Positions 35,210 to 45,700 of a stretch of DNA of 64,000 nt are shown here, one piece after another. The stretch lies in assembly GCA_006384855.1 (NCBI GenBank), contig VCJN01000700.1, positions 1-64,000 on the forward strand, written 5' to 3'. How positions within the stretch are numbered: position 1 is the first letter of the stretch; each line of letters begins with the position of its first letter. This DNA is from Tetraselmis striata (Eukaryota > Chlorophyta > Chlorodendrophyceae > Chlorodendrales > Chlorodendraceae). Under the pieces are notes generated by a model. It saw only the letters and a list, made by a program, of their open reading frames with translations, did not search any database and had not been told where the DNA came from. The position numbers were made by a program, and so were the translations under genes.

Positions 35210-35643
35210 AGCTGCTTGTCCAGGTTCTTGAGCTTCTCATGGCCGTTGGGCTTGAACATGCGTACGATGTGCTTCAGCCCATCTGCCTCGCATGCTTGTG
35301 CGATGTAAAAAAACATTTGTCAGTGACACACAATACAGTTGCAGCCAGCAGCAACGGAAAGGGCAAGCTGTGCCTCGCAGAAGGGCAGCACGACGTTATA
35401 GACGGCATGCAGGTCTTTGTGGCGCCGTCCGGCTCCAAGTTGTTCAGCACAATGCATGCACATGTCCGGGTTGAACCACGCCACCGACTTCTTCTGGTGG
35501 GTGTAGTTCTCCCACTCCACCTTGGACTCGCAGGTCAAGGCATCATCACAAACGAAGGTGTCGCGAAAGGGGTGATCCTTTGGCAAGGGCTGCATGCCAT
35601 AGCCAAAGAAAGGGGGGGGGGGGCAAGGGGGGTGGCGAAGCAA
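35210..35643 (-). pseudogene. uncharacterised, possibly spliced gene fragment
   Basis: The frame 35643-35320 includes FRDTFVCDDALTCESKVEWE and a NPDMCMHC Cys pair. After a stop, a second piece (about 35305-35215) reads KHIVRMFKPNGHEKLKNLD and runs into a good donor (AGGTAAGC). It does not match a family I recognise. The frame at 36723-36541 upstream on the same strand, starting MASSSRPVPMHRLRVSVRW, could be an earlier exon of the same gene. Confidence 0.25.
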
Positions 35644-36362
35644 TCATGCAAAGCATGCATGGCTCTCTTCTAGTACTCCTTGTTGGCGGCCGATTTTTTT
35701 GGTACTCCGGAGTCACGTTCTCCGCAGCGGGAGGCACCATCTTGGACAGTGTCGCTTTCACGGGAACTGCGCCTTTCCACTTGCTTCTGCTGAACCTAAC
35801 GTGTGGCTTGATGTGCCTTCATTCGCGGAGTAGGTCAAGCGTGGGATCTGCCCCATCTAGCCCCATCTGCCCCATCTAGCCAACGCCGTACACGGTAAAC
35901 CGCCATGTAACTCCCAATGGCCGCACCTCGTCTTAACTTGACCCATCTCCGCCCACCTCTTTTGCTAAGAGCAAGTTCAGCGCCTCGACTTTGCACATGC
36001 CGCCTCGTTGCTATATGTCTCCGCGTTATTGACCGGCTGTGGTATCGACCAGTCGACTGATATATACACCAATCGCGCCGCTGCACGTCTGCAGGCGGCG
36101 GCCCTCATAGGCTGCCCGGCCTCATGACATCCGGCATGGATCGGGTCGTTCTTCAACTCGCCATCGACAACATGAGAATACGGACACCCCGGCAACGGAA
36201 TAAGTGCAAGATGTATGACCGAGAGGCATCATTCATCCCTCTTGCTGAGCTTACAATACAAATACATAACCGAAGCTTCTTACTTTCATGTAAGCGGGTA
36301 TCATATTATGAATGTGGCTTTTTAAATTATATATACAAGGTTATTTGTTATATATGCAGTCA

Positions 36363-36540
36363 TATATCCATCCTGTGGATGGAGGCGTGTGTCCATCCTA
36401 TGGATGGAAGCATGTGTCCATTCTGTGGATGGACGCATGTGTCCATCTTGTGGATGGAAGCATTCGTCCATGCTGTGGTCATGTGGATGGAAGCATGCGT
36501 CCATCAAGTGCATGGGCGCATGTGGCCATCCTGTGGATGC
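36363..36540. repeat. 25-bp palindromic satellite, array 4 (degenerate, reverse orientation)
   Basis: About seven units of the CCATCCTGTGGATGGA type. The palindrome arms are more diverged than in arrays 1-3. It lies directly next to the MASSSRPVP open frame. Confidence 0.85.
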
Positions 36541-36723
36541 CAACAGAGCTGCCCCGTCCGGGGCAGCTGCGACTGCAGCCAATAGCAGTTGCATGCAGTC
36601 GTTGTTCTCCACCCATTCTTGGCTCTTGAGGAGTAGCTTGTAGGTGTCGCCAAGGACTTTATCGTTCCACCTAACGGAAACGCGGAGCCTGTGCATAGGA
36701 ACCGGTCGTGACGACGACGCCAT

Positions 36724-37256
36724 GGGGGTGTGCGGGCGCTAGTATGTGAGAATTGGCGGCCGACATAGGTTGCTGGCATGCGCTGGAAGTGTGACGAGGA
36801 GCGGTCGTCAGTCGGTAGGAGGTAGTTTGAAGGTAGCTATGTTTGCATGTGAGCGAGCACGGTGGTACCAGCGGCGGCGGCGTAGGATAAGGACAAACGG
36901 GAGGTGCACATGGGGCGCTGGAAGGCTGTCTACTGCTAAAAGTACCAATAACAAAACTTTCGCAATTTACAAAACAACCCCCCTCCGTTTCCACGGATAA
37001 TACTGACCTAAACCCGGGAATTTTGTCGGAATGGCCTAACCATGATATGTATCGGACACCATCTGCCGGACAACATATTAATTTTTGATTTGAAATAACA
37101 TGTTACTTAGTCGCTATATTTATTATGGGTAACATTGAATTGGTCGGCACGTGACAGCGCATGCTGACCAGTATCGTGCTGGATTCACCATCATGACGAG
37201 TTATGAACGAATGTTGAAGCATTTCCATAAGCTTCATGTGGGGGATTTGTACGTTC
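36724..37256. other. no gene recognised
   Basis: Intergenic DNA with no recognised feature. Confidence 0.35.
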
Positions 37257-37440
37257 CGGTATGTTACTATACGTGACGGCACGTTATGATACGTGACGGT
37301 ACATTACAATGAGTGACGGTACGTTATAGTTCGTAACGGTATGTTATGGTGCGTGACGGTACGTTAAGTACATGACAATACGTTATGGGATGTGACGGGA
37401 CGTTGTAATATGTGAAGGTACGTTATGGTACGTGAAGATA
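37257..37440. repeat. 20-bp tandem repeat, about nine copies
   Basis: The consensus unit is close to CGGTACGTTATGGTACGTGA. Units are 19-20 bp and diverge by one to five bases each. Confidence 0.9.
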
Positions 37441-37664
37441 TGTAGTATGTATATATAGGTACGTCGGTTGACGTGTCACTTATATGGAACCAATTTGCTA
37501 GGGGCGGGGGCGTTGCGTGCAATACCGCAAAAAAAAGAATGAAACGACACGTTCGCTGTTTCACGCTCGATGGGTGAACTGTTAACCCGCACCACTTAGC
37601 AACACATGTAGCCGGTCGAAAAGGGCTTTATCAGGAAAGAAGGAAACCGCATATAAATACTAGT

Positions 37665-39423
37665 TTAGTAGAACATTTGAAGTTGAGTCATGTTTTGCCA
37701 GTTTAGACGAGCGAACGAAGATAGTGGCAAATTGACGAAGAAGGGGTAGCACCCTGTCACAAAGGGGGCACCGGAAGGGGCATTGCTGCGGTCGGAGTCT
37801 TGTTGAACTTGGAAGTGGCGAATGGGCATGATATGTGGCCGAAGAAGAACCAAGGGCCATGTATGTGAAGGGAAGCCGTTGGCGTCGATGCAGTTTGGAA
37901 CGACATCGGAGTTGGTTCGCCAACCCGCCAGCATAGTGGCGGATGTAGGACATCGGGACTCTAAATGATGGAGTTTGTAGTAAAAGCTGCACCCATTCGA
38001 AGGTTGTGCGAGTCCAGCAAGTGCCAGCATAGGGGGTAGCACCAACATCGAGACGAACGGCCGCCGCAAAGAGCCAATCCGACATTGTAGCGACTGTCCA
38101 TAACTTGGAGTGCTCGCTCGGGGTGACCGCCAAAAAGTTAGTCTCGGCCAAGGCAACATGGATTAGGGGCCAGACTGAACGTTGTCGATAAACTTGTGCA
38201 AAAGACGGGCGACACATGGGTGCTCCGATATGGGAAGGAGCAGTATGCGTAGGTCGCCAGGGCCGCGCCGTCCGCGGCGCGGTCCTTGTCGTGGTACAAT
38301 TGCAGGGTGATGTTGTAGGAGTCGACGTGAACGTCCCGCACTCGGCAGGACACACCAGTAAGCCCCCGGCAAGCGTGCAAAAAACACCACGAAGTTGACA
38401 ACCGCGGCCATGCCGGCCCGGAAGTCGTACCGCTATTCGAGGGGAGGAGCAGAAAATATCAAATCGGCACGCTCAACGAAAGAGTAAGCGACATCCGCAA
38501 GCAAAGGGACGCGCAAAGGAACAACCTCCATGCGGCGTTGCATGAGTGCCAGGACACGACGCGCGGCGGTGAGGTACATGCTGTCCTTAGCGATTGAGTC
38601 CATGTCGTGCAATTCGAAGAACATGTCGATTGCCGACACCTAGCTAGGGATGTAGCGACTTAGTCCCATTGTGGCCCCGCTCACCGATCCAAGCGATGTG
38701 CCGAACGACAGTAGCAATAGTCGCCTCTAGCGGGCTGATGTTCTCATGGTCGTAGCAGAACTCGGCGAACTGCGACAGCTTGTCGGCGTAGCTCCGTAGA
38801 GTTTGGGAGGTGAGGGAGCCGGAGAGGAGGTCGAGTGTGCGCTGCCTCAGCTCGTCCGAGCCGAACGCCTCGTGTAGACGGGCCCGAAACAAAGCCGCCC
38901 AAGGGGCGAGAGCCTCGGGCTCATCAATCACATAAGTGGGACGTTTGACCGACGGGGTAATAACATGATGAGGCCGGGCCATTCCGGCAAAATAATCGGC
39001 CGCGCCCGTTAAGTTGCTGACGTTTGGACGGTAACTGTTGAACGGGTAAGTTTGGGCATCAGTACGGCTTTGCGGGGCAATGTTCAGGTAGGCGGCGCCC
39101 CTCGCGCTCGTATAGCGCATGTCTCGCACGTAACGTATACGCGCGAATGAAGGTCGTTGCGAACCATTTGTAACCGTAGAGTAACAACCGACGGATGCAG
39201 TGATGAAATGGTACGGGACACGGGTTGTTGATCCGTGATGAGTCATGTGCATGTGTGCGGATGATTGAGCCGCACTCGGTTGTGGTTGTAAAAGGCACCG
39301 CACCGAGGACGGTCTAAATGGAATCTGTCGGATACGGGGGCCCGGTCCGAACACGGGGCGCTCATCCCATCGTTGAGCTGCGAGGGCTCGCCGTGCCGTG
39401 GTCACCGAAAGGTGGCTTTGCAA
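37665..39423 (-). pseudogene. tyrosine recombinase, copy 2 (frameshifted)
   Basis: The N-terminal frame (39423-38644) matches copy 3 from its start (HLSVTTARRALAAQRWDERP) to the core-binding domain. The middle and C-terminal parts follow in other frames (38411-38163 and 38355-37665). They contain the equivalent of ARLPGAYWCVLP and of the GGW and Y region (AGWRTNSDVVPNCI). In that last block the tyrosine position reads C in this copy, so the nucleophile is probably lost as well. Confidence 0.7.
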
Positions 39424-40433
39424 AGCGCTAGCAACTCCGACGGAAGGCGCACCACGCCATCACTGGTGCTCACTTTCGGGGCCACGCCCCGGACCGCCAC
39501 CGCGTCCACATCCACGCCCGCGATCATGCGAGCGTCGCTACTACACGAGCATTGGCGGCGGCCTTGGCATTGCTCGCGACAATCGCCTCGAAGACTTGAC
39601 GCTCGTAGTCGCGCATCATGTCGCCAAAAACCGCACACGCCAAATGCTCCGCTGCGGGCTCATTGAAATTGTTGTGCCCTCGGCACGTCGAGCACCCGCT
39701 GGTCACCGCGCACTCGCTTGATCTCGTTGAGCGTCCGCATATGAAGGCTAGACGAAAGCGAAAAGCCTTGTCGATGGCCTCGGCGTCGTGCTTGCAAGCG
39801 CATGCTACTAAGGGGTGAGGTCTTGATTAACAACAACGACGTAGGGCAGCAACTGCTCATCCAGAGGCAGTCACGAAGAGAGCGGCTGTGTAAGCCCCAA
39901 AACACGTCATCGAAATGTACTTCTCCTTGGCCGGTCATCTTGCTTGAGGTAGTCGCTCGTCATGTCGGTACGCAAAGGAAAAATACCGGGTACTCGGCGG
40001 ACCGGACAAACGCCCTCATGACCATGCCCTGGTCTATGCAGTAGCTATGGCACCACGATAGAGGTAGTCTACCTCGCCACTCGCGGAATTCGCTCCGACA
40101 CGGCCGCCCTGGGCTGGCTTTAGCAAGTCGGGGCGCGCTGCGGCTCCCTCGCTGTTTGTGGGTTGTCCAGCGACGCGCTGCCCGGATCTTGAGCCATGTG
40201 CTCCGTCTCCATCGACACCACGCCCACGAGCCGTCAATTGGGCAACGACGGTGTGAGCTCGAGCAACAATGTAGATTGGGCATGCATGTCTGCTTGAAGC
40301 AACTCAAGCGCTGGCTCAGCGACGGGGTGTTCTCCATCTGGCATCGTGACGCACGGACGTACGGCTGCGAATTACACACTTTGATGTATGGTGAGCCATG
40401 TTTGGTCTTTAAACAACATGTGACCTTGTCCAC
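39402..40433 (-). pseudogene. gag-like protein, copy 2 (frameshifted)
   Basis: Pieces in several minus-strand frames match the gag-like protein of copy 3: the TARGRGVDGDGAHGS segment (about 40235), RFRLAFLRKLNEIKRV-type words, and the FGDMMRDYERQVFEA helix (about 39610). Frameshifts and stops interrupt it. Confidence 0.7.
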
Positions 40434-40670
40434 AACAGGTTACGAGACAGCTAATCGATGTGTGTAACATAGCGAAACTGGAAGATGGGAGGCTCAATTG
40501 TTGCGGCTGCTTTTATGTCTACTCATGCACACACAAACGGGCGCAACGACAAGTGAACTAGTAACCCGCCCGTACCACTTGCGCTTGTACCCGTAGCACA
40601 ATCATGCATTTAGCCTGAAAAGCAGCCAGGAAGAGAGGAAACCCCATAACCTAGTTTAGATCATAACTCG

Positions 40671-41902
40671 ATGCGCACGCCCCGCGGATGCTTGGGGGGC
40701 GGGGGGGGAAGGGGGGGGAAGGGGGGGGGGTGTTCGTCGGGTTTACCTGTGTTTTCCGCATTTTTGTGTGTGATCATGAGCGATGTATCCGCCCGGCGGT
40801 ATTAAACTACCTGGACGGTAGCCGTACAGTAATCCTTCTGTCAAAAAAGACTCGTAATAAGCCGATCATCACCCGAAAGAAGCGCATATACGGGTAATAG
40901 CAATGAAGCGCATCATCACCCGGTCATCGGCCGAAGTCATCGGCCGAAGCCCCCGCAGCGGCACTTACCTAGATAAAAATTCATAGAAGTGATAACGAAT
41001 AGCGCGCTCATTTTTTAATCCGTTATTATAGTCTATATGTACACATTAATTATCCTTAATTAGATATAAGGATTAATAATGTATATGCTGATTAGGATAT
41101 ATTATAAGGATTAATCCTTACTTGTCCTAGCCCTTCCGGTACAGACGATACGTACGAGACCGCCTGATGCGCTGCCGAGCTGACCGCCGGCTCATACTTT
41201 TTGGTTGCAGGGATTAAATTACATGAGCTAGCAGCAGAAGGCGAGCGTCAAGAGAATGCACGCAAAGTACCGCCGGCTCATCCTGCGGAAACTCCGCCAG
41301 CGGAGCAGCAGCAGCGCCAGTCACACGCCCTGTGCTTGTACACACGCCCGGGGCCCCAGCCTGCGCGGCACCGCATAGCGACTACCTGTACTACAGACTG
41401 CACGTTGCTGCGCAATAAGCTGCACCAGCCGGTGCACTGCAGGAAGCGAATACAGGATCGCTGGGCATCTCCGCAGCCCCGGCCGGCAGAGGCGCGACTG
41501 GTACCCGCAGGTGCGCGCCGGCCGACCGTCGTGCGCCGCTTCGCGTTTTGACTATGTACCGGGACCAACCGCGGCGCTGTCCCGGCGTTGCCCCGCCCTC
41601 CGCAGCACGGAAAAACACAGCGCCTCTTTCTAGCGCTCGTCGCGCAATCTCCTCAGCAACCAACTGTCATCACCTCAGCTACCCTACCCCGCTCCGAGAG
41701 GTGGTGCCAATTGGAACCCAGAGGCGGGTACCGACTAGCGACTATCCGTACGTGAGAGGCTACGAAGCAGCGACTAGAGTACTCCCACTCCGTTGCACCA
41801 TCGCCAGCTGGGGCGGCACGGTGGACGCATATTGCGCTGCTGCCAACGCCAATAACGTCTCGATTCCACTGTCGCAGGCTGCAAGGGAGGTGACAGACCA
41901 GG
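40671..41902. other. no gene recognised; holds a LINE tail and the 5' flank of the SGNH gene
   Basis: A G-rich run lies at 40693-40730. The segment 41215-41243 (AATTACATGAGCTAGCAGC then AGAAGGCG) is another truncated LINE 3' end in minus orientation. The last few hundred bases are GC-rich and should hold the promoter and leader of the next gene. Confidence 0.5.
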
Positions 41903-44169
41903 ATGGTGACCAGCCGCGCGCCGCTGAGCAAGTACGACAGCCTGCCTGTGGCAGATGTCGCCAACGGTGGCAGTGCCGCCCGCTTGGCCAGCCGCGAGCG
42001 GGAGGACGCCCGGCACGCTCGTTGCCGCTGCGCCTTCTACTGCGTGATGCTGCTGCTGCCCGCGGCTGTGCTGCTGTACCTGATCGCGCGGACGGGGTCC
42101 GCTGGCGGCGCCTGGCAGCCGGAGCCCCGCCGGGACATGCCGGACTGGCGCAGGACGCACCAGGCATACGTGAGGGAGATAAAGCAGCGCGCAGAGGTGC
42201 GGCACTGCGGCGCAAGTGGGCATGCGTGTCGCCACGCCGGCTTGCAGCTCGCCTTCCTCTAGCAAGAGGCTGTATACCCCCCCTTCCCCCCTTCCCCGCT
42301 CGCACTGTCTCTGGACTTGTCAGGTGGCACGTCCACATATAAACACAGGCTGCAGGTAAAACACCGGTCGGCGCGTGCTTCCATCATCAAACACCTCATA
42401 CACTCATAGTGGTATAGACGACCCCATCTAGTGATTTACTGATCGAGTATTGTTTAGCCCAAGCACCACCATTATTTGTACATTCAAGCAGGCTAGGCGT
42501 ATACTCTCCGCTGAGATCACTGGCGATGTATTGCACCGTGAGTCTTTTACCAGCACATTGGCGCATTGTGTTCGTTGGGAGGGACTTGTAAGGCCACCGG
42601 ATTGAACCCCCCCCCCCCCCCCCCCCCCCCCTCCTTTTTCCGCATCTCACCGCGCAGGACCTTAAGCTCGTCTTCTACGGTGACTCAATCACCGAGGCAT
42701 GGCGCGGCACCAGCCGCGGGAAGGAGGTGTCGCGCGCTGTGGGTATCCCGGCGGTGTGGGAGCAGTACTTTGGGCAGACATATGGGGCGGCGGCCGCGGC
42801 ATATGGCATCTCGGGTACTACCCGCCGGGGCGCCCGCTGCCCTGTTAGCTCTGATAGATCCTGTTGGACCCCGAAATGGCACACCCCCAACCTGCCAAAA
42901 GTTTGATGTTTTGATGTGCGAAGTCAGAGCTGATAAAGGAATATACCTGCGAGAAGGTTAGCATTGTTGAACAAGTCTAATTAAGTCTGACCGCCCAACC
43001 CTGAACCACAAAATCCTGGGCCTCTCTGGAGGCGTTCGGCTTACACGCCATCCCTGTCTTGCCCCTGCCAGGAGACTTCACCAAGCACCTCATGTGGAGG
43101 CTGCAGCACGGGGAGACGCTGCCTGAGCTGTCGCCTGACCTTGTGGTGGTCCTCATCGGCACCAACGACCTCGCTGACTGCGAGTTCCACACAGGTGGGC
43201 GCCCCTCTCCATGGCGGGGGGCGGGGGGGGGGGGGGGGGGGGGCGTGGAATGCGGGCGCAGTCTGCCCTATCATGCTGTCTTTTGCACCTCTGAGCGAGC
43301 CCGTGGCGCCGCAGTTGGGCTGCAGGGCCGCGGAAGAGGCGCCCAACGTGGCCGCTCACATCATGGGCATACCTGGCGCACATTAACGCCGCGATGCCGG
43401 GCGCGCACGTGCTGCTTAACGCCGTCATGCCGCGCGCCAGCCGCTACAAGGAGCTGGACTCGGAGCCGGACTCGTTCTACGATCAGCCGAGCCTGTGAGC
43501 CCCCCCCCCCCCCCCCCCGGGTGACGTTGGGGGAATCACCAGGGGCCGTTGCGTACTACATGGGGCTGTCCATTGAGCGGCTTCAATCAATGGCTCTGCA
43601 AAAAATCTCTTCAGAGCGATCTCTGTTTGTCTTACAGGGATACCACTTTTATTTCCTTGTTTAGTTGTCATTACCTCATTTAATCGTGCCTGTAGTCCTA
43701 ATGTTCTGTTTCCATTCCCTCACCTTTCTTTTCTATTTCACCATTCTTATCTGATCTTGGTGCAAGGTCAGCCACCGGCCGCTCACCTGCAGATGTGCGA
43801 CCCAAACACCAATTATTGTGCTTTTGCTGTGGGCGCGGTAGGTTCTCCGAGGCTATCCACATCATCAACGTCGCCTTGCGCGACAGTGCCGAGGCGCTTC
43901 CGTGGGTGACCTACCTCGACTGCGCCTCCGAGTTCCTCAGCAAGGTGTCGCCCCCGCCCGCACCTGCGAAGGGCGCCCGGTCCCTGTCGCATGCTGCGCG
44001 GCGCACAGGTGCCTGATTGCGTGCCACCCTCGTCATGCAGGACAAGAAGGTGATTGACAAGGCGCTCATGCCGGATGGCCTGCACCCCAGCGGCGCCGGC
44101 GCGGCGAAATGGGCGGAGTGCATGATGCCATTGATTAAGACGCACGCACCGGTTGCGGCGGAGGGGTAG
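41903..44169 (+). CDS. membrane-anchored SGNH/GDSL hydrolase
   Basis: Six proposed exons (41903-42196, 42658-42814, 43072-43194, about 43331-43494, 43842-43944, 44041-44169) encode about 320 residues. Residues 1-40 look cytosolic; residues about 41-62 form one membrane span, then a lumenal or extracellular hydrolase follows (type II topology). Block I is YGDSITEAW with the catalytic Ser108. Block III is LIGTNDL with the oxyanion Asn. The C-terminal DGLHP carries the catalytic Asp and His. The closest family by layout is PAF-acetylhydrolase-like SGNH esterases; the substrate cannot be told. All junctions except exon 3 to 4 keep phase. Exon 4 needs a one-base change near 43374 (ATACCTGG) to join the EEAPNVAAHIMGI and AHINAAMPGAHVLL blocks, so this is a sequence error or a recent lesion. 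C or G runs sit in introns 1, 3 and 4. Confidence 0.82.
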
Positions 44170-44387
44170 TACGATAATAAATGCGATGGCACTGGAAGCA
44201 TTCATCGGATCAATCTGCCCCCTCCCTTCCCCATCCACGCGGCACCTGTCGTCAACATCCGACAGCCGCGTCCCGTCTATTTGAAACGGCGCTGCCTGGC
44301 CGTGTTTTGCCACTCTTCTATCGTTTTTTTCTATTCTGTTCTTGTTCTACCATTCTGTTCTGCTACAATTATATAATTACATGAGCT

Positions 44388-44440
44388 AGCAGCAGAAGGC
44401 AATATCAGGAAATCACCACAAAAGGACAATCAGAAAGGTC
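44388..44440 (-). mobile_element. LINE 3' tail, isolated copy
   Basis: TAATTACATGAGCTAGCAGC followed by AGAAGGC and the AATCAGAAAGGTCCTC segment matches 56865-56932, the 3' end of the LINE at the right of the window. It sits about 220 bp after the SGNH stop codon, so it may be in that gene's 3' untranslated region. Confidence 0.75.
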
Positions 44441-45140
44441 CTCAATTCCATCACCTTATTATCATTACCGAAGTTCCATCTCAATCGACTGTTTAGATAC
44501 GGCAGTACACTTGAATACACGGCGTGTGTAATCCTTAGCAAACGCGCTGTATGTAATTGTTAGCGATAGTCGCTATCCATACGCATCTGTTGCGCGTTTT
44601 GTCGAATCGTATATAAGGATTACCTAACGCGTAGTTATCGTGGCCAGCATGATGACTGTTTATCTTATCGTTAATACTATTGTGCATTGGTACGCATTCC
44701 TGTATCGCTACGCTACGCTGTCGTATTTTAATCATAAATAATCAACGTATGCTTATATTATCCTGAAGAAATATGGGCTCACGTCTTCCCTGCAATGCTT
44801 GATATCTTGATATATTTTTTAAAAGGCTTACGGTGCTGGAGTATGGCTATCATATCCGAATTGAGGCCGTGGGTGGCTCGGTGGGCGGGAGGCGGCCTAT
44901 GACCTCGCCACCCCAGCTTCGCTCATAATAGTCAGTGTGCTATCGATGGATGACTTACCGGCTCCTCACTGCTGATGTGCGCGGGCCCCACTACCACCGG
45001 ACTTGCGTGCACAGTGCGTGTTGCACGCGATCAAACCGCCATGTGGAAGCCCTTCCCAGCTTGGCAAACATAGGGTCCACTTGAGCGCCACGCAGCCGGT
45101 CATGGCGGCGGCCAATGCTAAGGCCGCGGCCCTCGGCTGC
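44441..45140. other. no gene recognised
   Basis: AT-rich to about 44850, then GC-rich sequence that probably includes the 3' end of the minus-strand gene beginning at 45141. Confidence 0.4.
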
Positions 45141-45700
45141 TTAGTGTGCCGAGCCCGCCATCTGCTGCGCCATGCGGTCGCGGAACTTCTGATCCAGGTA
45201 CGCGGCGCGCAGCTCCTGCAGCTGCATCCGCTGGCGAAGCTCGTCCTGGCGTCTCATCTCCTGCGCCAGGGGGCTGTCGCTCGGCCTGACGCTTTCCGCC
45301 ATCGCTGCTGCTGCCAGTCCATCGTGCGGGATTCCATATGTAAAGCGGGGGAAGGGGCGCACCTCTGGGCTTAGCCCGCCCAGCTGGGCTACCACGCTCA
45401 GCTGCTCCACCTTGGCCTTGAGCCTGGCCGCCTCTTCCTTGGCCTCCTATATCCACGCGCAAACGGTGCCCCCACTCAGCATTCCCAGCAACATTGTAAA
45501 ACTCCAGTTCAGCGTCAGTGGGGCAGTGTTCGCGGGCCAGCAAAGAGGCGACGCATGCTCGGCTGCCTCCGCCATGCTTGAGTCGAGAGATCATACTTTG
45601 ATGAGCGCCACAATCCCGCTGAAATCGAGGTCCTCGAGCTCGTAGTCCACGGAGGACGGGTCCCACTCCTGCATGAACCCCGACGTTTGGTTTAGGAGCA
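45141..45700 (-). CDS. unrecognised protein, C-terminal exons
   Basis: Two consecutive exons are supported by splice sites. About 45670-45597 encodes EWDPSSVDYELEDLDFSG and ends at a GTATGA donor. 45446-45141 begins EAKEEAARLKAKVEQL, a likely coiled coil, then includes RMQLQELRAAYLDQKF and ends GSAH before TAA. A 57-nt GT-AG stretch inside the second exon (from GTGCGCCCC to GGCAG, about 45359-45303) could be another intron. An acceptor is present just before EWDP, so upstream exons are expected beyond 45700. The acidic strip followed by a charged helix suggests a scaffold or assembly role, but I do not recognise the family. Confidence 0.5.

Larger units (their letters stand above)
37570..40670 (-). 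mobile_element. DIRS-like gag plus tyrosine recombinase element (copy 2), decayed
   Basis: On the minus strand this element is bounded by related terminal sequences: 40485-40670 on the gag side and 37570-37670 on the recombinase side share AACTAGTAACCCGC-like and AAACC-CATA-ACTAGTTTAG-like words. It contains a gag-like gene followed directly by a recombinase gene, with no reverse transcriptase between them. The layout matches copy 3 at the right end of the window. Confidence 0.75.

Noticed and set aside
37257..37440. Telomere-like repeat
   Set aside because: The 20-bp unit does not resemble TTTAGGG-type algal telomeric repeats and diverges unit to unit.
45003..45374. Plus-strand 123-residue open frame
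   Set aside because: It lies opposite the minus-strand coiled-coil exon, which has better composition and splice support.
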